Below, piece after piece: positions 10,313 to 20,891 of a stretch of DNA of 64,000 bases. The notes under the pieces were generated by a model. It was not told the origin of the DNA. It searched no databases and saw only the letters and a list, made by a program, of their open reading frames with translations. The stretch comes from Undaria pinnatifida (lineage: Eukaryota > Sar > Phaeophyceae > Laminariales > Alariaceae). A program made the position numbers and the translations under genes. Position 1 is the first letter of the stretch. The number at the start of each line of letters is the position of its first letter. The DNA lies in assembly GCA_012845835.1 (NCBI GenBank), contig JABAKD010000017.1, forward strand, positions 4,834,867 through 4,898,866. Direction: 5' to 3'.

Positions 10313-10979
10313 ATCACGACATTGGAGAACATGCACCCATCGGAGCAGACAGAGGGGCCGCGAACGAAAGGACAAGTAGAGCCGCCAGTACAGCAGCCGG
10401 ATGGTAGAACATTGGTACTAGTCGACGCGCGTGAGAGTGACCGGTCAACACGCTCACGGCTTCCCTATGCGAAGACCGGCAGTGGAAATAGTATAGAACG
10501 CGTGGTACAGCAGTGGCACGTTGGAAACAAGACGGACTTGAACAAGAAGGTCTCCACTGACAAGAAAGAGAACAACCGTTGCACAGGCTAGCCAACACTT
10601 GCACAGCCATGATCCGTGGAAACCAAGGAGGTCGTGGGAGACGTAGCTCGACTGATTTGATGATCTTTGGTAGCACGACCGATAGACGCCGTACATATTC
10701 GGCGCTACTTCGGAGATCTACACGGCTTCCTGACAGGGCAATCAACGAGCTGGTGACGATGGTTACATCAGGGGTGACAGTGAACGGAGTAGCGTCTGGA
10801 GCAAATCCCGAGCGCGCGTTGCAGTACGAAACCACAGCAGTGTCACCGAGTAATTTGAAAATCAAATGTGGAAGAAGTCAGGCGCCAAATATGCTTAGTG
10901 ATACATAATTCAGGTGCGCACGAAATCTCAAACATCAAATTCTTTCCGTTGGCGCCTGTCGTGGCCCACAAAGTTCGGA
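10313..10979 (+). pseudogene. Linker region between Gag-like part and RT, decayed
   Basis: Open pieces at 10322-10591 and 10579-10908 are polar and rich in Arg, Ser and Thr, with no motif I recognise. They overlap in different frames, as expected of a broken coding region. The second piece leads toward the RT block. It could be the N-terminal part of the polyprotein. This rests on position alone. Confidence 0.35.
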
Positions 10980-11893
10980 TGTTAAACATGATCGTTCGTT
11001 CGATTTGCAGAGCAGAGAGAAGAACGAGGGCTTACAAACGGAGACACTGACCCCGATACCGTTCTCCAATGCCTGTGCGCCGAAGCGCTGCCCAAGTTCC
11101 TAGATAAACTCGTGACCTTGAGGAAGAAATCACCAGTAAAGAAGATACTGATGAGAAAGCCCGATGTGCCAGACGCTTTTCAGAGCGTGCGAGTCGACCC
11201 GGACATGGGTCCGACAATGTTTGGTACTCTCCTATGAGGGTTTGTAGTAATTGGTTTTCGTTTGATTTTCGCATGGTTGAGATCGCCGGAGTTGTGGGGC
11301 GTCATGTCGGCGGCGGCCGCACGCGCGCACTGCAGGGCGACGATCAATTCAGCTCAGTTGATAGACAAAGAGCAGTAAATGATGGCTCGCGTAACAGTGG
11401 TGGGGCGTTGAGAAGCCAGAAAACCAACACCAAAACCGCCGGACGCAAACGCGAGAGCTCACGGGTGGGGGGGAAAACCGTGACCTATTCTTCAAAGCCG
11501 TGTACCTAGAAGACTACCAATAAGCCGGGTTACAGAACTCTGAAGACGACACTACAGCCGTAATTTGATCAGCCTCTGCATGGCCGAATCGCGTGCGTTG
11601 GTTCGTCCCGAGGGAGGTGGGTGTAACGCCAATTATAACACCCCCCAAGAAAGGCATGGCCTGGGAAAACACATTAAACGCGCTAGGTGTTTCTATCAAT
11701 GCCCACACCGTGAGAATTGCGGTTCCCCGCGAAACGATTGATGCGATACACGGATTGATATTCGAGAAATTTGGCCCAGAGCAGGAGAAAAGCGACGACG
11801 AGGGACGTGCTTAGCATGGCGGACATGTCGTGGAAACTCAGGTACGTAGCATGGGCTGATAGGCACGCGGTAGAGAGATTGACACTGACGTTC
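10980..11893 (+). pseudogene. Reverse transcriptase domain, broken
   Basis: The RT signature appears in several frames. DVPDAFQSVRVDPD at 11163 onward is the palm Asp-x2-Asp-Ala-Phe motif that holds the first catalytic Asp. A frame break near 11235 follows, then FAWLRSPELWGVMSAA (11238-11375), matching the F-G-W-x-x-S-P-x-x-W-G motif. The catalytic Y-x-D-D box reads Tyr-Leu-Glu-Asp-Tyr at 11503-11517, so one catalytic Asp is replaced by Glu. The stretch 11593-11814 (VTPIITPPKKG..., ALGVSINAHTVRI) fits the thumb, and VLSMADMSWKL starts near 11807. Stops at 11376, about 11521 and elsewhere show it is dead. Confidence 0.8.
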
Positions 11894-11896
11894 CCT

Positions 11897-12410
11897 CCTG
11901 GAAGTTAGCCATCGATCACGACCTACTAGACGAACGTGAGGCGCTTTGCGCTCCCCGCTACACGGCGATGGCACAACCCGCAAGAAGGCACTACTGCCTG
12001 ACGCCAGTGTCGAGGAACGAGGCGGTTTCTGTTTCGCGAATAATGTCGTTTGGAGGTTTGTCTTGCCAATCAAACTGACCGCAGAGCCAAAGAGAAAATA
12101 CGATCGATGAGAGACGTATGCTATCACGATCAATCTGCTAGCATGGTCGTGAACGCGTGGGTCGTGCTTGCACAGGTAGGAGACAGGGCGCACGCAAAGG
12201 GGGAACCGATTATGATGCGCGGTGACAACACGTCTGGATAATTCAGGATCTCTCGATGCGGGGGGCCGAGGGAGAAACGAGCATGCCTACTTATAACAAT
12301 GCTCGGGCGTCTCTAAATCAGGGGGGGCTTCAGCCATAATTAATGCAAAACATTTTCCTGGAGTACGGAACACACTAGCTGATAGTATCCCCCGTTGGCC
12401 TCGTGTGATC
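11897..12410 (+). pseudogene. RNase H domain of the retroelement, broken
   Basis: Downstream of the RT thumb, ASMVVNAWVVLAQVG and MRGDNTSG (12215-12238) match the RNase H core, in which Gly-Asp-Asn-x-Ser holds a catalytic Asp. The sequence AKHFPGVRNTLADSIPRWP (12345-12401) matches the C-terminal His-x-Pro-Gly-x-x-Asn-x-x-Ala-Asp motif with the last catalytic residues. The two halves are in different frames and separated by stops. Known role: removal of the RNA strand during reverse transcription. Together with the recombinase that follows, this places the element in the YR retrotransposon order. Confidence 0.75.
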
Positions 12411-12639
12411 ATGGCGGACAAGGTCGGAGCGCTCACCAATCTGACGACTGGTCGGAACAGGACATTGGAGCGAGAGATAATAGGATTTTTGATACTGTCC
12501 TACGAACAACGTTCTCAGCAAGCACGACGATGGCCTGTGGGACAAACTTAGCGGCGCACAAGCCGGCGTGTTCACGTGCGTGAGGGGGTGTTTCCCTCGA
12601 TCAACATACGGCATGCACTTTTATTGTGCTCATTATTCG

Positions 12640-13762
12640 CTTCTAGATGATGTCTACTGTTCGTACACGCCACTGCCGAAACAGGGCACGACAAGGGAGA
12701 ACACAAGGACGAAGTAGCGCGATTACTTGAAACGCTCACCCTCGGTTCAGCCGGGATGAATACGCAGGCAAAAATCGTAGAGGGGTGAATCACCTCGGCG
12801 AAAGAGAGACAAGCGCAGCGAATAAAAACCATGGTTGTACACGATTGGTGACCCCAAGAAAATTATGCCTGATCTTCTCGGGTTTATGACGTCCCCCTCC
12901 TTCGTTCACAACAATCGGCTGTCTACCGGTGGAGGATACTTGGCCGCAATCAACTTCCTGAACAAAAATGATCGCAGAATAAGAGTTGATGAGATAGCAT
13001 TGCATGATAGAAGCTGTGAGAGAGGGAATACGCCGTGCGCACGACATGTCAAAAACGAAGACGCAGGTCATCCGCTGTCGTGGTCACTGTTATCATAAGG
13101 CCGGCAGGCACTCGTTAAGGCACGGAAGACCGTCGACGTGTCATGTGGTTGGGATTCGTGGTGTCATAGTACTCTCTGTTGTGCAGAGCGTCACAGCTGT
13201 GGGCATACGTGGATGGCAAAGTTCCCCCAGAGTTGTGTTTGACGTGAGAGGGCCTGACGTCGTAGCACAGAGTAGGTGAAGCTCAGGAACAAAACGACCG
13301 CCACGGTAGCGCAGATCATCTTGGTGCCGTCGAATTAAATTGCGATATATAAGAGAGCAGGGGGCATGATTTTGCGTACGCGGTGGTCGAACGAAAGGGA
13401 GATGGGGAGGGTGTAGATGGAGGCCTTCGAAGGCCTGCTGGAGTTGCTCCACGTTCATCCCCAGCTGACAGGCGGGGGGCGCCGCTGACAGTGCGGGCCA
13501 CGTCACGTGGTTGGAAAAATCACTCTATGATGGAAACGGTAACAGCGTTGCGGTTGATAGTGGGATGCAGCGGTAGATACCCCATTTAGCTTGCGCTACA
13601 CTGGGGAAGAATCGGGGGGTGCACCCAGTTAGTGGCGCAAGTTATTTCGGAGTTAAAACTCCAGCGCGGAGAAGATTGGAATCAATGGCTTTTATGACAT
13701 ACGTAAGAAAAGCAGGGGAAGGCGATGAAGTGGTCTCTGCAGCCCTCGCACATACACATTAG
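12640..13762 (+). pseudogene. Tyrosine recombinase domain of the retroelement, broken
   Basis: The N-terminal core-binding part is suggested by LLGFMTSPSFVHNN (within 12835-13098) and by IEAVREGIRRAHDMSKTK (13007-13060). The decisive motif is Ala-Leu-His-Trp-Gly-Arg-Ile-Gly-Gly at 13593-13619. It carries the His-x-x-Arg of tyrosine recombinases (13599-13610) and is followed by an LQRGEDW-like stretch. One frame over, TYVRKAGEGDE supplies the nucleophile-type Tyr at 13700-13702, and that frame ends at 13760-13762. Several frameshifts and stops separate the parts. Known role: integration of circular cDNA without target duplication. Confidence 0.75.
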
Positions 13763-13809
13763 TTTGTAGAAGTACGGTTAGTTCAGGCCGCCTTATGGTG
13801 TGAGAGGCA

Positions 13810-13843
13810 GATAGCACCGCGACAAAAAGTGTGCGGTGCTATC
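13810..13843. other. 11-bp perfect hairpin after the recombinase
   Basis: GATAGCACCGC and its exact complement flank a 12-base loop (gacaaaaagtgt), 48 bases past the recombinase stop. No T tract follows. It may be part of the 3' end of the retroelement. Confidence 0.7.
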
Positions 13844-13844
13844 C

Positions 13845-14460
13845 GAATCCAGGTTGGCCTGCTTCATAAACGTTTTTCAAAGCCGTCACATTTATCCCCT
13901 CAAAAAAATGTATAGTTTCCACGCACATATTGAGCTGCCCCACACGCCCCACCCCCGCCCCAACCCCCCCACCCCCATGATAAACTGGTGCAATTTTTTT
14001 TTTTTTTCCAAAACCGTCCGATTTATCCCCTTGGAAGGATTTATAGCTTACGTGCACAAATTCCCCCCCCCCCCCCTCCCCCCCCCCCCCCCCCCCCTCC
14101 AACCCCGCTCGTTTTTGATCAAAACCAGGGCCCCACGTCCTTCAAACTCCGCCCCTCCCTTTACCGGTTATTCGACTTACAGGATTTACTTGATAAAAGG
14201 ATACATTCCCTTCGACAGCTGTCAGATTTTGTCCCCTTCAGAAACGGGTTGTATAGTTTCCGCACACAGACTGACTAAAATCAGCCTGTTGACCCTGATA
14301 GCTACACTGTAGTTGTAGGGGGAGTCGCCGACCTATATTCTTAATAAGGACACACAACTCGTAATACGCGCGATCGGAGTATCACACACAGCTTGCAAAG
14401 ATGAATTTCGACGATATCTCCGATCTCACAGCTGGAGTGTATTTTCACTTTTTATATTAA
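13845..14460 (+). mobile_element. C-rich dispersed element, 5'-truncated copy inside the retroelement
   Basis: It contains two C blocks (the second about 35 bases of nearly pure C at 14064-14098), CAGCTGTCAGATTTTGTCCC, TAGCTACACTGTAGTTGTA and the 3' end CTCACAGCTGGAGTGTATTTT. It interrupts the stretch between the recombinase and the right terminal repeat, so it inserted after the retroelement. Confidence 0.8.
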
Positions 14461-14639
14461 ACGTTTGCGAGGGGTTTCATAAGAGTCAGGTTGGGAGTAG
14501 AGTTGGAGATGCCACCGTCACACGGCCGGCGGCAGCTCGTGACGTGACGTTGTATTTTATGGTGTTTTTTTCCAACAGGAAAGAGGTCTACACGTGACAA
14601 ATTCGTTGAGACTTCTTGGGCCAGAGCGAAATGTAACGT

Positions 14640-14875
14640 GACGTAGGAAAGTGATGTTTGTGGAGGCGTGGAAGGCATTCTGATATAACACACGAATTCT
14701 CGTCGATTGTCTAGCGAGACGAAAAAGTGAGATAGCCAGATAGCAGCGATAGAAGAGTTGTCGCGTTTGGTAAGGACGGCCTCCTAGGGCACAGAGGAGT
14801 GAGAGCGCGTCGCACCGTAGGGTTGAAAGGAATCAAGTAGCGTGCTCATTTTAATGGATGGACTTCATTTTTCTT
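14640..14875 (+). repeat. Right terminal direct repeat of the YR retroelement
   Basis: Same order of blocks as 8185-8420: GGAGGCGTGGAAGG, ATTCTGATATAAC, TAGCGAGACG, GATAGCCAGAT, CACCGTAGGGTTGAAAGGA and TCAAGTAG. No clear target duplication flanks the pair, as expected for tyrosine-recombinase integration. Confidence 0.85.
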
Positions 14876-16252
14876 TGGTCGCGGAGACAAAAACGCATAC
14901 ATACTTACTAACAACGCTGTGGCCGTAATAAACGAAAACGTTCGGGTCACCAACAATAATATTGTATTATATCGTTGTTGCGAAGTAACGAAGTACATCA
15001 TATTTAGATACACCGATAACTACGGTCCAGATACAATTAACTGAGTTTTACAATTTCTGCGCTAGCAGCATCAGATGATGCCTAGGAATGTACGTGCTGT
15101 TTTTTATGGCTCAAGAATTCTGGATTATTTTGTCACTTAAAACCTTTGAAGTATGCGTTTAGTATTGCTGCCTCGTATGAGGTACTTCGAAGTATGTGTT
15201 TAGTTATTGCCGGTGCTTTCTGATTTGAACTATGATATATTATAAAAATTAAAATACATTGAACTATGATATATTGTATTGCACCCTTTGCTATCGTTCT
15301 CGTCGGAGTTGTGGGTGGTTCCGATCATGAATATTTCCCTTGCGTTCGTCCGTGTTCACGTCATACGTGATGCCCGACGCATACAGCAGCAGTCTCACTA
15401 CGACACCACAACATGTATGGTTTTTAAGTAGTGTCAGTTGGTCGTACTGAATACTTCGTTCCCCCTTGCCGCCTCGGTAAGGCATGCTGCGAAGCATGCC
15501 CTAGCAGGCTGGTAGCGAGAGTGGGGGGGTCTTTCTTGCGGGTGTAAGGCCGGACTCACCATCAAGGAGTGATACCTTCTTGCTGCTGCGTGTGGCCGCG
15601 AGGCTTAGGCGTGGCGGTAGAGTTGGGTCGTACGTGGTGCGTTAGGCATGGTCACCTACGATTCGCGCGTCTTTTTAGGCAGCAGCGGCGGAGCAGCAAT
15701 GCTTAATCGGGATGCTCGTGCGCGGAGGCAGGCGCCACCACGAGCCACGCTACGGCGCAGTCTCGGTTTGCGTGGAGGGAACTGCGCCAGCAGGAGGCTG
15801 GATTCGACGACGAAGGAGGAGGGCGACTGGCCGTCGACGGGCGGGGAAGAGACGGATTGAACTCTCCCTGAACGATAATTTTGTTTTTCAGATCAGCACC
15901 GCAAACTGCGTGGAGCATTTTGTTGTTTTTAGACGGGGGAGAAGGGGAACCGACTGGAATTGAGTGTGAACGAGAGCAAGTGCGAAGGAGCTGGCCGAGT
16001 GAGCTAAGGCGATGAGGCGGCCACGGAGAACCACAGCAGGAGGACGGCATACGGAGACCCACGACCGGCACGCACATCATCATCATGAGAGCAGCGATCG
16101 TCTTTTTTTCAAGGGTTATTTTTACGAGGCAGTAGTACAACATGTTACTTACGTCTCTGATTTTTGTAGAGTTTGTAGAAGAGTTGTATACCCTTGACGG
16201 GGAACGACCCGCCGCAATTTTCAATTTTCAGGCACGGGCGTCGTAGCTGCGC
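14876..16252. other. No gene recognised
   Basis: There are AT-rich segments near 15200-15280 and a GC-richer part at 15540-16060 with open frames under 85 codons (plus) and one of 173 codons (minus, 15703-16224). None shows a motif. The longest may be chance. Confidence 0.5.
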
Positions 16253-16716
16253 TGCAACCTGTCAAATAACTCGGGAAGGAGGGGCGATCATTGATATCTG
16301 TACGGTGGTTTTTGGTTCCATTGCTCTTGTTTCACTGCATGCCCGCGGGTCGTCACTCTGACAGCACTCCAGACAGCAGTCGCGTTCGTCTACACTCACG
16401 ATTACCGTGCGGTTCGTACCGTGCAGGCAGCCCAACCGCTGTAGTTTGTAGCCGCGAGTTGGTTAGTTGTGGGGACGGGGGAATTGTATGCTGTAGTTGA
16501 GTGGATACCCGCGGCCATGTGAGTTCAGTTGGCACATTTGACCTTTTCACTTGTTGTGGGCCTTTTTCCGTATCGTGCGTTTTTAGGCGGGAAAGCGTAG
16601 TATTTCCCTGACGAATTTTGATTTCACTTGGTTTTTCGGATCTTCCTAGGGCTCCAGCACCTTTGTGTGACCACGGACTCTAGATGTTTGACAAGAGTTA
16701 ATGTGAGAAAACAACA
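16253..16716 (+). repeat. Long direct repeat, left copy (LTR-like TG...CA ends)
   Basis: About 464 bases starting TGCAACCTGTCAAATAACTC and ending GAGAAAACAACA recur at 20892-21357 with few changes. There is no tRNA-type primer-binding site just inside and no matching 5-base flank. No RT or integrase is recognisable between the copies. Confidence 0.8.
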
Positions 16717-17941
16717 AAATTGAAGATTCGGCGCACCACGTAATTGTTGGTCTACGTTTATTCTTCCTCCCGAGTTTAGATCATAATCAATCAATTTCTT
16801 GTGATAACAACGTGAAAGCTAGCTAGATTTGACCCAATTTGGTTATTACGTGCTATTAGTGCGCGAGCATTGATCATGGTCGGGGCACACCACCAGTGTG
16901 GACAACGCATACAGCTACATGCCTCATGCAACCAAACAACAAATAGTAGCTGGACCAAGTGCACAAGTGTTGTTTCCGTCGAAAAATATGTTCAAGTTTT
17001 TGTCAACGCCGCTTCACGTCGCGGCATGAAAGAGATTTCCTTCGGTCGCTTACGTGTGGGTGCGAGAACGAGAACATCATCATGACGCGCACAACAAAGG
17101 CTAGCTGGCGATGTTTTTAAACAGAAAATACGTTGTTTTGCGCCTTTGTTTTTGTTTTTGATGTTTGCAAATACACTGAGAAGTCCGACCCGCGTGATTG
17201 GTGGATCAAGTGTGACATAGATAGGAGAACGACCGTACGTATTGCTACAATACAACAATATACGCCGAGGGTATTATAGTTTCGCGTGTTTTACTTTTGC
17301 AGGCGGCTATTCCGAAACCGGAGCACGAATTTCGGGAGAGAGCTCCGAGATGCGCCGGTAGACCCGTAGACGCAGCAAATACATGAAAATATGTACGTTT
17401 TTAAAACTCCGCGCATGAATAAATACAGAAGTGGACCTGATGCTCGGTACTGCATTTACGCCCGGTCCATTATCGCAGAACACATCATGCGTGTAATATA
17501 TACTCCGGAGTATTTTTTTAATTCTCGTCGGAAAAGAATATGAAAGCCATATTTTTATCCAACCTTGGTGTAAGCACTAATTCACACCACGATACGTACG
17601 TGGCTTTAACGTGCATACACTCAGCATTCTTATTCGTAGTGTGTTCAAGGCAGCGCAGAAAAAACGTCGCGCATGGATTTTGTTGTTGGCTAGTTTTCCA
17701 GGGTAAGACCCTAGTACCTGCGGTTTCCACCTAATCCAGAGGATGGCTGCCACCAAGGTGCAGGTGTAAAACGGCATGATGAGAAGGCGCCATTTCAATT
17801 ACAGGCTTGCTTCGCGGTCAAGGGAGCCGGGGCAGCACCTGTCGTGTGCTGGATCAAGGATAGCTGTCGTGTTGCCGCGTATTTGCTCTGGTTTCGCCTC
17901 CTCTGCATTTAAATCAGACATGGCAACCAGCAACGGCATGG
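16717..17941. other. No gene recognised
   Basis: Interval between the left long repeat and the next dispersed element. Open frames are short (under 75 codons) and overlap on both strands. No motif seen. Confidence 0.55.
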
Positions 17942-18045
17942 ACGCACGATCGTGGAGTATCACACACAGCTTGCAAAGATGAGTTTCGACAAAATATTCG
18001 ATCTCACAGCTGGAGTGTATTTTAATTTTTATATTATAGTTTGTA
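17942..18045 (+). mobile_element. C-rich dispersed element, 3' end only
   Basis: It starts at GATCGTGGAGTATCACACAC and includes AGCTTGCAAAGATGAG, the invariant CTCACAGCTGGAGTG and the tail ATTTTAATTTTTATATTA. The 5' part is missing, as in a 5'-truncated retroposon. Confidence 0.8.
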
Positions 18046-18649
18046 TTTTGTTGCCTTTTACCTTGTAGATCAGAAACCAGCGAGGGCCGAAACAGCCGAA
18101 ACTCCAACCTGGGACGTGTGTCAACCCAGCACTGACCGTGTTTTTTCCGTGTGACCACATTTATTTAAATTGTTGTATACCTTTCGGTCACGGCAGGCGG
18201 AGCAGCGACGGTCGACAAGAAACAGGGTCCCCACGCGAGCCCGGTCCTTACTCATGGTTGAAAGGTAATCATACTTTTACAATTAGAGCCTGTAATTTAA
18301 ATCTGTCACACACATTGGTTAGTGCTTTGGGGCATGGGAGGGGGGGTTCTGGAACTGCGACTACTACATACTGAAACCTGGTAGTAACAGACAACGAACT
18401 GAAAAACAACTTGAAGAGATACTGGACAGGGCACGCTGCCATTCTATTTTATTGTTTTGGCACACTTCTACCTTCCAGTTTATGGACAACAAGCCGTGGT
18501 CACAGGTAGGTATTGTCCCGTCTTCCCCCCGGATCTTGCCTTTAGTTTACATCGCGCATAGGGTTCAGCGATCCCTGTGCTCGTCTATTTTTAATCGGAT
18601 GTTGCTAACTCACGCTCTCGCGTTTTCCGCCCCGCAAGTCAACATGTGC
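18046..18649. other. No gene recognised
   Basis: There are only short frames. No repeat partner noticed. Confidence 0.5.
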
Positions 18650-18763
18650 GCTAGAAAAAATCCCCACGATTTTATACGAGTACGCACTCGGGGGGATTCG
18701 AACCCCCGAAACTGACCTAGACAAAGCCCGAGGGCGACCTGATACGCCACCGGGGCGGCCGGC
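18650..18763 (-). mobile_element. tRNA-derived SINE, possibly with an intact Pol III unit
   Basis: On the minus strand: a GC-rich head (GCCGGCCGCCCCGGTGG, 18763-18747), a box A-like TGGCGTATCAGG (18749-18738), a perfect box B GGTTCGAATCC (18704-18694) inside a T-arm with a 5-bp stem, and a run of six T at 18660-18655 that could end Pol III transcription. The acceptor and anticodon stems do not form, so it is not a tRNA gene. The 17-base head is shared with the element at 24730-24860. Confidence 0.65.
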
Positions 18764-19160
18764 TGTCGTTCAAAGTTTTGAGGATTGATCTGGCTCACGT
18801 TCTCTTGATCGGGCGGTTTGTTACGAGAATCAATCATTGCCGACGTGTTGACGTTGCCGTTCGTGTCAACGGTTCGCATTGTAGAGACCCCGGGAGGAGC
18901 GCAATGATCCAAATCGTTGTCGTTCGAGACTACTATCCATTTAGCATGTTTGCTCACGTTTCATTGCAAACAACTCTCCCCACATATTGTAACTCTTGTA
19001 TACCACTGGATGTAAAATGTGACGATAAGACGAGTTTTGAACTTGTATGCCTCACCCACACAACGCGAAGGTTTGAGAACACGTGCATATACGCAAAATA
19101 CTCAAGGATGTGTTCTTCGGAGTACGCACAAACTACACCCGGGTATTTACCCCGTACAAA
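18764..19160. other. No gene recognised
   Basis: A plus-strand frame of 209 codons (18778-19407) starts here and runs through the array that follows. It has no motif and looks like chance. Confidence 0.45.
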
Positions 19161-19410
19161 GAACTTCCGTTTGTTCTGTACGGCATTCATACCCGTACCC
19201 GGAACTTCCCTAAGTTCGGTACGCCAGTGCCATGAATACACAGGGTACGGGTATATAATTTCTTTAACTTATGTGAGTTCTGTACGCCCGTGCCACAATA
19301 CCCGGAACTTCTGTGAGTTCTGTAACACTTCGCTACCGTGCGCGGAATTTCTCACCAGTTCTGTAACATCCTCACACGATAAGCCGGAACTTCTGTGGCT
19401 TCTGTAAGAC
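19161..19410. repeat. Six spaced GAACTT...AGTTCTGTA motifs
   Basis: Motifs start at about 19161, 19202, 19265, 19305, 19344 and 19387. The best copies read GAACTTCTGTGAGTTCTGTA, whose arms GAACT and AGTTC are complementary. Between them lie CCCGTGCC / ACCCGTACCC-type spacers. The spacing is 38-63 bases. Confidence 0.75.
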
Positions 19411-19594
19411 TGTTGCACAATACTCGGGGTACGGGTGTACACTAGCCGGGGAGCTCGCATGCAAAACTTGAGTTGTATTAATTGCTCAAAGAGTGTTATG
19501 CATCATATTATTCTGCTATATCTGGTCAGTGACAACAACCAAATTCATAAAGTACAGGTAGCTGGTATCTTTACTCACTGATTGTACGAATTAC

Positions 19595-20120
19595 CCCAGG
19601 ATATACATGATAAACTGATGTATTATTTCCAAAAATGTCACATTTATCCCCTCAAAATAATGTATAGTTTCCAAGCACATATTGAGCAGCCCCCCCCCCC
19701 CCCCCCCCCCCCCCCCTCCCGCCCCCAATAATATACTGGTGCCAAAACCGTCAGATTTATCCCCTCGAAAGGATTTATAGCTTACATGCACAAATTGCCC
19801 CTTTCCCCCCCCCCCCCCGCCCCCCTCCAAACCCGCTCGCTTTTGATCAAAACCAGGCCCCCCTTTCCCTTCACAGCTGTCAGATTTTGTCCCCCTCAGA
19901 AACGGGTTTTATAGTTTCCGCGCACAGACTGACTAAAATCATCCTGTTGACCCTGATAGCTACACTGTAGTTGTAAGGGGAGTCGCCGACCTATATCCTT
20001 AATGAGGACACACAACTCGTAATGCGCGCGATCGGAGTATCACACACAGCTTGCAAAGATGAGTTTCGACGAAATCTTCGATCTCACAGCTGGAGTGTAT
20101 CTTAATTTTTTAATATATGT
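19595..20120 (+). mobile_element. C-rich dispersed element, 5'-truncated copy
   Basis: It carries the phrases GTCACATTTATCCCCTCAAA, TTTATAGCTTACATGCACAA and CAGCTGTCAGATTTTGTCCC, two C blocks (19689-19720 and near 19805), and the 3' end CTCACAGCTGGAGTGTAT. The order matches 13845-14460. Confidence 0.8.
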
Positions 20121-20159
20121 CGCAGTACGTATACGAGTAACATATTTTTATTGTAGCAC

Positions 20160-20179
20160 CTACTACAGCTCTGTAGTAG
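20160..20179. other. Perfect 9-bp hairpin
   Basis: CTACTACAG, a 2-base loop, then CTGTAGTAG. GCACC and GGTGC just outside extend it with a bulge. A related imperfect hairpin starting TAGCACCTACTGCC lies near 20520, so it may mark one repeat end. Confidence 0.55.
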
Positions 20180-20383
20180 TGGGAGGTGCATAAAATAAGT
20201 TTTGATAACCCGAAGACAACTGATAAGGACAGCTTACGCTATACCTACAATGGGACCCGAAGGGTGCGCCAGCTAACGTTAGGCTACGAGAGGAGCTGAG
20301 TTAAATCGACACACGGCGTGTGTGAAAATACGTGGAAGTGTGGTGAGCTAAAGCTTTATTTTTCCCCATCCGCCGGAGTATAA

Positions 20384-20410
20384 AAAATAAATAAATAAAT
20401 AAATAAATAA
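20384..20410. repeat. AAAT microsatellite
   Basis: Six or so AAAT units interrupt otherwise unique sequence. Confidence 0.85.
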
Positions 20411-20891
20411 CCCGAAGAGTGAATTATGCATTTTATTTTGATGTCATATATTGTCAGTGACACCAACCGAACACCCGAAAGTGCTTTACGTCGCACAGTA
20501 TGTATCGTATATTGAGATAGTAGCACCTACTGCCACTGCGGTAGGTCCTGTCCATGTTTCTTTCGTTTCTAACCCGTGGGCACGTGCAGTATTACGAAGG
20601 ACACTTTTGAGTTGAAAATACTTTGTTTTTTTCTTAATCGAATTGAAATACATTCCATTTGGTTGAAACATATGAATTTGGCTCCTATCGGGAAACCACG
20701 TGTTGCGTATTGTCGATGTTATTTTTTTCTGATCTGAATAAAACATAAATCTTCGGTGTCGGCGATGCAGCTACCATCGACGTACTTAACTATCCTCGGT
20801 GGTTTTGGTATTATTAGTATTTTCGCTTCTTTTTCACGGCGCTTGTTTTTATCGAACTGGTTGAAAATTTAGGCTTGGGACCTCCATAATA
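20411..20891. other. No gene recognised
   Basis: AT-rich with short minus-strand frames; nothing else seen. Confidence 0.5.

Larger units (their letters stand above)
8185..14875 (+). mobile_element. Decayed tyrosine-recombinase retrotransposon (DIRS/Ngaro/PAT-like)
   Basis: Between two direct repeats of about 230 bp lie, in order and on one strand, a Gag-like region (8400-10312), reverse transcriptase (about 10980-11893), RNase H (about 11897-12410) and a tyrosine recombinase (about 12640-13762). Known biology: RT plus RNase H followed by a tyrosine recombinase instead of a DDE integrase defines DIRS-type retroelements, and direct rather than inverted ends point to the Ngaro/PAT side. Every domain is broken by stops and frameshifts, and a C-rich dispersed element (13845-14460) sits between the recombinase and the right repeat. 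The copy is therefore old and inactive. The exact subgroup is uncertain. Confidence 0.85.

Noticed and set aside
18680-18763. Possible tRNA gene
   Set aside because: Box B and T-arm are good, but acceptor and anticodon stems do not pair, and the head is shared with another repeat, so a SINE fits better.
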